37,600 bases of DNA from Pelosinus propionicus DSM 13327 (GTDB lineage Bacteria; Bacillota; Negativicutes; DSM-13327), in the NCBI RefSeq assembly GCF_900114615.1, contig NZ_FOTS01000051.1:1-37600 (forward strand), read 5' to 3'. The notes beneath the pieces were generated by a model. The model had not been told where the DNA came from. It did not search any database and was given only the letters and a program-made list of their open reading frames with translations. Positions 32,984-37,600 of the stretch are shown here, piece by piece; positions within the stretch are counted from its first letter, which is position 1, and every line of letters starts with the position of its first letter. A program made the position numbers and the translations under genes.

Positions 32984-33889
32984 ATGAAACGGGTTGTCAG
33001 TATCAGCTTAGGGTCATCAAAGCGTGACCATCAGGCTATAAGCCAATTTGGTGGAGAAATGTTTTCCATTGAGCGAATAGGAACAGATGGAGATAAAAAT
33101 AAGGCAATACAATTAATCAATGAACTAGATGGTAAAGTAGATGCTTTTGGCATGGGTGGGACAGACTTATACATATATGCTGGAAAGAAAAGATATACTT
33201 TTAAAGAGTCGGTCGAAATAGCTGCAGCAGCTAAGCATACTCCTATTGTAGATGGCAGTGGCGTAAAGAATACTCTTGAGCGAAGAGTCGTGCAATATTT
33301 AAATGAAAAAGAAGGCATAATCTTTGATGGCAGGCAAGTTCTAGTTGTTTGTGCAGTTGATCGGTTTGGTTTAGCAGAAGAATTAGTAAATGCTAAAGGC
33401 AAAGTAGTATTTGGTGACTTATTATTTGGTTTAGGAATTCCTGTTCCAATTCGTAAATTGGGGACTTTAGCAATGTTGGCGCGGGTGATTGCGCCTATTA
33501 TCACAAAATTACCAATCGAAATATTTTATCCTACAGGTGAAAAGCAAACACAAAATATTCCACGTTTCAGTCAATATTTTGAACAAGCAGAATTTATAGC
33601 AGGTGATTTTCATTTTATTCGCAGATACATGCCAGCGAACTTAAAGGGGAAATCTGTCATAACCAATACTGTTACCCAAAAAGATGAAGAGTTGCTTCGT
33701 GATCGGGGAGTAAAAACGTTAGTAACAACAACACCGGAAATTGGTGGTCGTTCTTTAGGGACAAATGTATTAGAAGCTATTTTGGTTACTTTACTAGGTA
33801 AACGTCCAGAGGAAATTACGGCGATGGACTATGGACGTATTTTGGAGGAGTTAGAGATTATGCCGCGAATTAAGCGGCTTTCTGATTGA
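32984..33889 (+). CDS. protein of unknown chemistry, usually labelled quinate 5-dehydrogenase
   Basis: A 301-residue cytoplasmic protein. Notable segments are VVSISLGSSKRDH at the N-terminus, VDAFGMGGTDLYIYAG, TPIVDGSGVKNTLERR, QVLVVCAVDRFGLAEEL, and near the C-terminus GVKTLVTTTPEIGGRS and TNVLEAI. I recall close relatives in anaerobic Firmicutes named quinate 5-dehydrogenase. However, no clear GxGxxG dinucleotide motif or shikimate-dehydrogenase Lys/Asp signature is visible, so that name is poorly supported. I choose the ATG at 32984, after GAGGGAGCAAAGG. It is followed 14 bp later by the AAR-like gene, implying a shared pathway. Confidence 0.7.
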   Translation: MKRVVSISLGSSKRDHQAISQFGGEMFSIERIGTDGDKNKAIQLINELDGKVDAFGMGGTDLYIYAGKKRYTFKESVEIAAAAKHTPIVDGSGVKNTLERRVVQYLNEKEGIIFDGRQVLVVCAVDRFGLAEELVNAKGKVVFGDLLFGLGIPVPIRKLGTLAMLARVIAPIITKLPIEIFYPTGEKQTQNIPRFSQYFEQAEFIAGDFHFIRRYMPANLKGKSVITNTVTQKDEELLRDRGVKTLVTTTPEIGGRSLGTNVLEAILVTLLGKRPEEITAMDYGRILEELEIMPRIKRLSD

Positions 33890-33903
33890 AAGGAGAATAT
33901 TTC

Positions 33904-34998
33904 ATGGAAAAATTTGCTTTTATCGTGCATCCGTTCATTGCGAAAGATGTTAGTCGTAAATTTTCATTTACTAAAAGCTGGCCGGATGGCTTGGTTGAAG
34001 GGGTATTAAAATACATTCCTCCCTTTAAAACTTCACATATCACAGGTGTACAGTCAACTCTATCACAAGGTGAGGGCTGGTTTGTTACTTGTCCGTTAAC
34101 ATCGCGGCAAATGGTTGAGATGCCTGAACATTATGTAGTGCAAAAGATTATCAAGGCAGGAAAAGTAGCCGAAAAGCTGGGTGCAAAGATTGTTGGGTTA
34201 GGCGCCTTTACTTCTGTGGTGGGAGATGCAGGTATAACGGTTGCAAAGAATCTAAATATAGCTGTTACCACCGGGAATAGTTATACGGTTGCTACTGCTC
34301 TTGAAGGTACCAGACAAGCGGCTAAAATTATGGGGATTGATATGGAAAGAGCTAACGTGTTAGTTTTAGGTGCGACTGGGTCTATTGGTGCAGCTTGTGC
34401 TCAAATCTTAGCGAGGGAAGTTCGATATCTAACATTAGCTGCACGCAACGAAGAGAAGTTGGAAAAACTTGCTGAGCAAATTTTACGAAAAACAGGTTTA
34501 GCTGCAAAAGTAACTGCAAATACTAAATCTGCTTTAAGGTCAGCTGATATTATTATTGCCGTAACAAGTGCAGTAGACACTATCATTGAACCAGAGGATT
34601 TAAAATCAGGCGCAATTGTTTGTGATGTAGCCAGACCTCGAAATGTTTCCCGACGTGTAGCTGATATGCGCAATGATATTCTGGTGATAGAGGGGGGCGT
34701 AGTTGAAGTCCCTGGTGATGTCAATTTTGGACTCAATATTGGTTTCCCTGAAGGTACGGCATATGCTTGTATAGCTGAAACTATGATTTTATCATTAGAG
34801 CAGAGATATGAGAACTTTACATTAGGTCGAGACTTAACAGTAAAGCAGGTAGAAACAATTGAGACTTTAGCTAAAAAGCATGGTTTTAAATTAGCTGGTT
34901 TTCGTAGTTTCGAAAAAGCAATTACAGCAGACGAAATTGCAGCGATTAAAGCAAATGTAGCAATTAATAAACAGGAACAGAAGAGAGGAATTGGTTAG
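33904..34998 (+). CDS. acyl-ACP reductase (AAR)-like NAD(P)-dependent reductase
   Basis: A 364-residue protein resembling cyanobacterial acyl-ACP reductase along its length. Shared elements are LGAFTSVVGDAG, TTGNSYTVA, KIMGIDMERANVLVLGATGS, LAARNEEKLEKL, EGGVVEVPGDV, ACIAETMILSLEQRYENFT and KKHGFKLAGF. The Rossmann glycines are GATGSIG (156-162). Cys289 in AYACIAET corresponds to the thioester-forming active-site cysteine of AAR. AAR reduces fatty acyl-ACP to fatty aldehyde with NADPH. The usual shikimate-dehydrogenase label probably reflects only the Rossmann domain. The ATG at 33904 follows AAAGGAGA. Substrate here is inference. Confidence 0.72.
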   Translation: MEKFAFIVHPFIAKDVSRKFSFTKSWPDGLVEGVLKYIPPFKTSHITGVQSTLSQGEGWFVTCPLTSRQMVEMPEHYVVQKIIKAGKVAEKLGAKIVGLGAFTSVVGDAGITVAKNLNIAVTTGNSYTVATALEGTRQAAKIMGIDMERANVLVLGATGSIGAACAQILAREVRYLTLAARNEEKLEKLAEQILRKTGLAAKVTANTKSALRSADIIIAVTSAVDTIIEPEDLKSGAIVCDVARPRNVSRRVADMRNDILVIEGGVVEVPGDVNFGLNIGFPEGTAYACIAETMILSLEQRYENFTLGRDLTVKQVETIETLAKKHGFKLAGFRSFEKAITADEIAAIKANVAINKQEQKRGIG

Positions 34999-35004
34999 AA
35001 ATCA

Positions 35005-35033
35005 TTGACAAATAGTATGTTTATACCTATAAT
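35005..35033 (+). promoter_or_regulatory. perfect-consensus sigma-A promoter upstream of greA
   Basis: TTGACA (35005-35010), 17-bp spacer, TATAAT (35028-35033): the ideal sigma-A promoter. It is 190 bp before greA, leaving a long leader with a hairpin at 35073-35097. The rest of the 34999-35222 gap holds no gene. Confidence 0.75.
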
Positions 35034-35072
35034 TAAGTGCATATTAAGTTGGGCTTCTGACCTGCTGCCAAA

Positions 35073-35097
35073 AGTGTCAAGTTATTCACTTGGCACT
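35073..35097 (+). other. hairpin in the greA leader (attenuator or small RNA 3' end)
   Basis: Arms AGTGTCAAG and CTTGGCACT pair over 9 bp with one wobble around TTATTCA, followed by ATTTATATTG. It begins about 33 nt after the expected transcription start. The T-tract is weak. Confidence 0.4.
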
Positions 35098-35222
35098 ATT
35101 TATATTGTCTCATAGATCGATATTTAATTATTGTAATTTTTGATGATTTTGTAGTAGCAAAAGGGACTATACCTAGAATAAGATAAATCGTTAAGAATCA
35201 AAATAAAAGGAGAGCAGAAAGC

Positions 35223-35705
35223 ATGGCTGAAAAGCAATTTATTCTCACTGCAGAAGGATTAAAGAAGATAGAGCAGAAATTTGAATATCTGAAATCCGTG
35301 CGTCGCCGGGAAGTCGCTGAAAGAATTAAACAAGCTATTGAATTTGGTGACATCAGCGAAAATTCCGAATACGAAGATGCCAAAAATGAACAAGCCTTTA
35401 TTGAAGGCGAAATTATAACATTGGAAAAAATGCTTCGTAATAGTAAGGTCATTGATGAACAAGAAATAAAGACAGATGTAGTATCTATTGGAGTTACAGT
35501 TGTTCTAAAGGATCTAGAATATGGTGATGAATTTGAATATACTCTCGTTGGTTCTGCAGAAGCTGATCCTGTTGAGTTTAAGATTTCCAATGAATCACCT
35601 GTAGGGCAAGCAATTTTGGGTCAAAAGATAGGTAGTATTGTTGAGGTAAATGTGCCAGCTGGTATTTTAAAATATGAAGTAATTGATATTAAACGCAATT
35701 TATAA
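35223..35705 (+). CDS. greA: transcription elongation factor GreA
   Basis: Rescues backtracked RNA polymerase by stimulating transcript cleavage. The 160 residues have the N-terminal coiled coil with the acidic tip [16 protein letters not shown] (about 41-56), which enters the secondary channel, and the C-terminal FKBP-like domain ([23 protein letters not shown]). ATG at 35223 after AAAGGAGAG. It is followed by lysS after 51 bp. Confidence 0.95.
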   Translation: MAEKQFILTAEGLKKIEQKFEYLKSVRRREVAERIKQAIEFGDISENSEYEDAKNEQAFIEGEIITLEKMLRNSKVIDEQEIKTDVVSIGVTVVLKDLEYGDEFEYTLVGSAEADPVEFKISNESPVGQAILGQKIGSIVEVNVPAGILKYEVIDIKRNL

Positions 35706-35741
35706 TATTCTTCTTTTGAAATACCAAAATGGACGAGTTAG

Positions 35742-37248
<1,507 letters not shown>

Positions 37249-37250
<2 letters not shown>

Positions 37251-37287
37251 TAATAAAGGTGAGCGATCGCTCACCTTTATTATTTTT
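37249..37287 (+). terminator. perfect palindromic terminator of lysS
   Basis: Arms AATAATAAAGGTGAGCGA (37249-37266) and TCGCTCACCTTTATTATT (37267-37284) are perfectly complementary over 18 bp, with T-residues continuing to 37287. It overlaps the lysS stop codon. Confidence 0.92.
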
Positions 37288-37318
37288 AATATCAATGTAG
37301 ATTTTTGGGGTAATCATA

Positions 37319-37347
37319 TTGACATGATTATGTTAATATGATAGAAT
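37319..37347 (+). promoter_or_regulatory. rRNA-type tandem promoter P1
   Basis: TTGACA (37319-37324), 17-bp spacer, TAGAAT (37342-37347). Confidence 0.7.
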
Positions 37348-37402
37348 TATATTCGCACTACAGAAACATGTCAGATGTTGGTAATGTGAAAGAAAAAAAG
37401 TA

Positions 37403-37431
37403 TTGACATGTTGAAATATGTGTGATAACAT
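37403..37431 (+). promoter_or_regulatory. rRNA-type tandem promoter P2
   Basis: TTGACA (37403-37408), 17-bp spacer, TAACAT (37426-37431), 84 bp after P1. Tandem perfect -35 promoters are typical of Firmicute rrn operons. Confidence 0.7.
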
Positions 37432-37600
37432 ATATAAATGTCGGTGGTCGAAACTATAGTAAGTTTCTTGACTGGCAAATGTGTTCCTTGAAAACTAAAC
37501 AATGTAAGTAAGGTTAAAATAAGCCAGATGTGCGGTACTCGTTTTGGAGTACAAAACAGTTGGTTCATGCAAATGAACTAACACAAACAATTTGTTTTTT
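37432..37600 (+). other. probable rRNA operon leader
   Basis: CCTTGAAAACTAAACAATG at 37486-37504 is a sequence type found in Firmicute rRNA leaders and spacers. Two hairpins follow: GTTTTG/CAAAAC at 37541-37557 and GTTGGTTCAT/ATGAACTAAC at 37559-37582. These are plausible processing stems before 16S rRNA. No mature rRNA sequence is visible before the window ends, so the operon identity is inferred. Confidence 0.6.

Noticed and set aside
37371-37568. 65-residue minus-strand frame in the rRNA leader
   Set aside because: It overlaps the P2 promoter and leader; amino-acid content is not protein-like.

Overview
The window is a gene-dense, AT-rich chromosomal segment of an endospore-forming Firmicute, read almost entirely on the + strand. 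The backbone order yabP, yabQ, divIC, yabR, spoIIE, tilS, hpt, ftsH, coaX, dusB, lysS, rRNA leader matches the origin-proximal region of Bacillus subtilis. The divergence of the proteins, a two-gene ThrE exporter and the inserted genes suggest a Negativicutes spore former (Sporomusa/Pelosinus type). That placement is recognition from memory and is not proved by any single gene here.

Layout. (1) 1-2440: the tail of an IS110-family transposase, then a Pho-box promoter driving pstC and pstA, closed by a strong terminator. No pstS or pstB is present. (2) 2610-13474: a spore-germination cluster. A first gerA-B-C operon (with a divergent, N-terminally extended A subunit and a tiny extra membrane gene) is followed by a SpoIID-like lipoprotein, then a second gerA-B-C operon with two tandem C subunits. 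(3) 13503-19331: a small antisense membrane-protein gene, then yabP, a lytic transglycosylase, yabQ, divIC, yabR and spoIIE. spoIIE has candidate Spo0A boxes and an unexplained, strongly base-paired leader. (4) 19418-24671: thrE halves, tilS, hpt and ftsH. (5) 24868-28749: an asparaginase, converging on a minus-strand unit of response regulator, sensor kinase and a secreted repeat protein. That secreted protein has 11-bp-periodic direct repeats in front of it. (6) 29093-32272: birA, coaX and dusB, each with its own recognisable signals. (7) 32305-34998: an apparently autoregulated three-gene unit made of an HTH regulator, a protein of unknown chemistry often labelled quinate 5-dehydrogenase, and a reductase closely resembling cyanobacterial acyl-ACP reductase (AAR) including its active-site cysteine. 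(8) 35005-37600: greA, lysS, a perfect palindromic terminator and the tandem promoters and leader of what is probably an rRNA operon.

How the genes work together. Much of the window serves sporulation and germination: SpoIIE activates the forespore sigma factor, YabP/YabQ act in the mother cell, the SpoIID-like and lytic transglycosylase proteins act on peptidoglycan, and two Ger receptors sense germinants. The rest is core housekeeping (tRNA modification, purine salvage, membrane proteolysis, CoA and biotin metabolism, transcript cleavage, lysyl-tRNA synthesis). The strongest candidate for an undescribed system is the regulator/unknown/AAR-like trio at 32305-34998. Second are the structured spoIIE leader at 16644-16752 and the two-component system with its secreted repeat protein.
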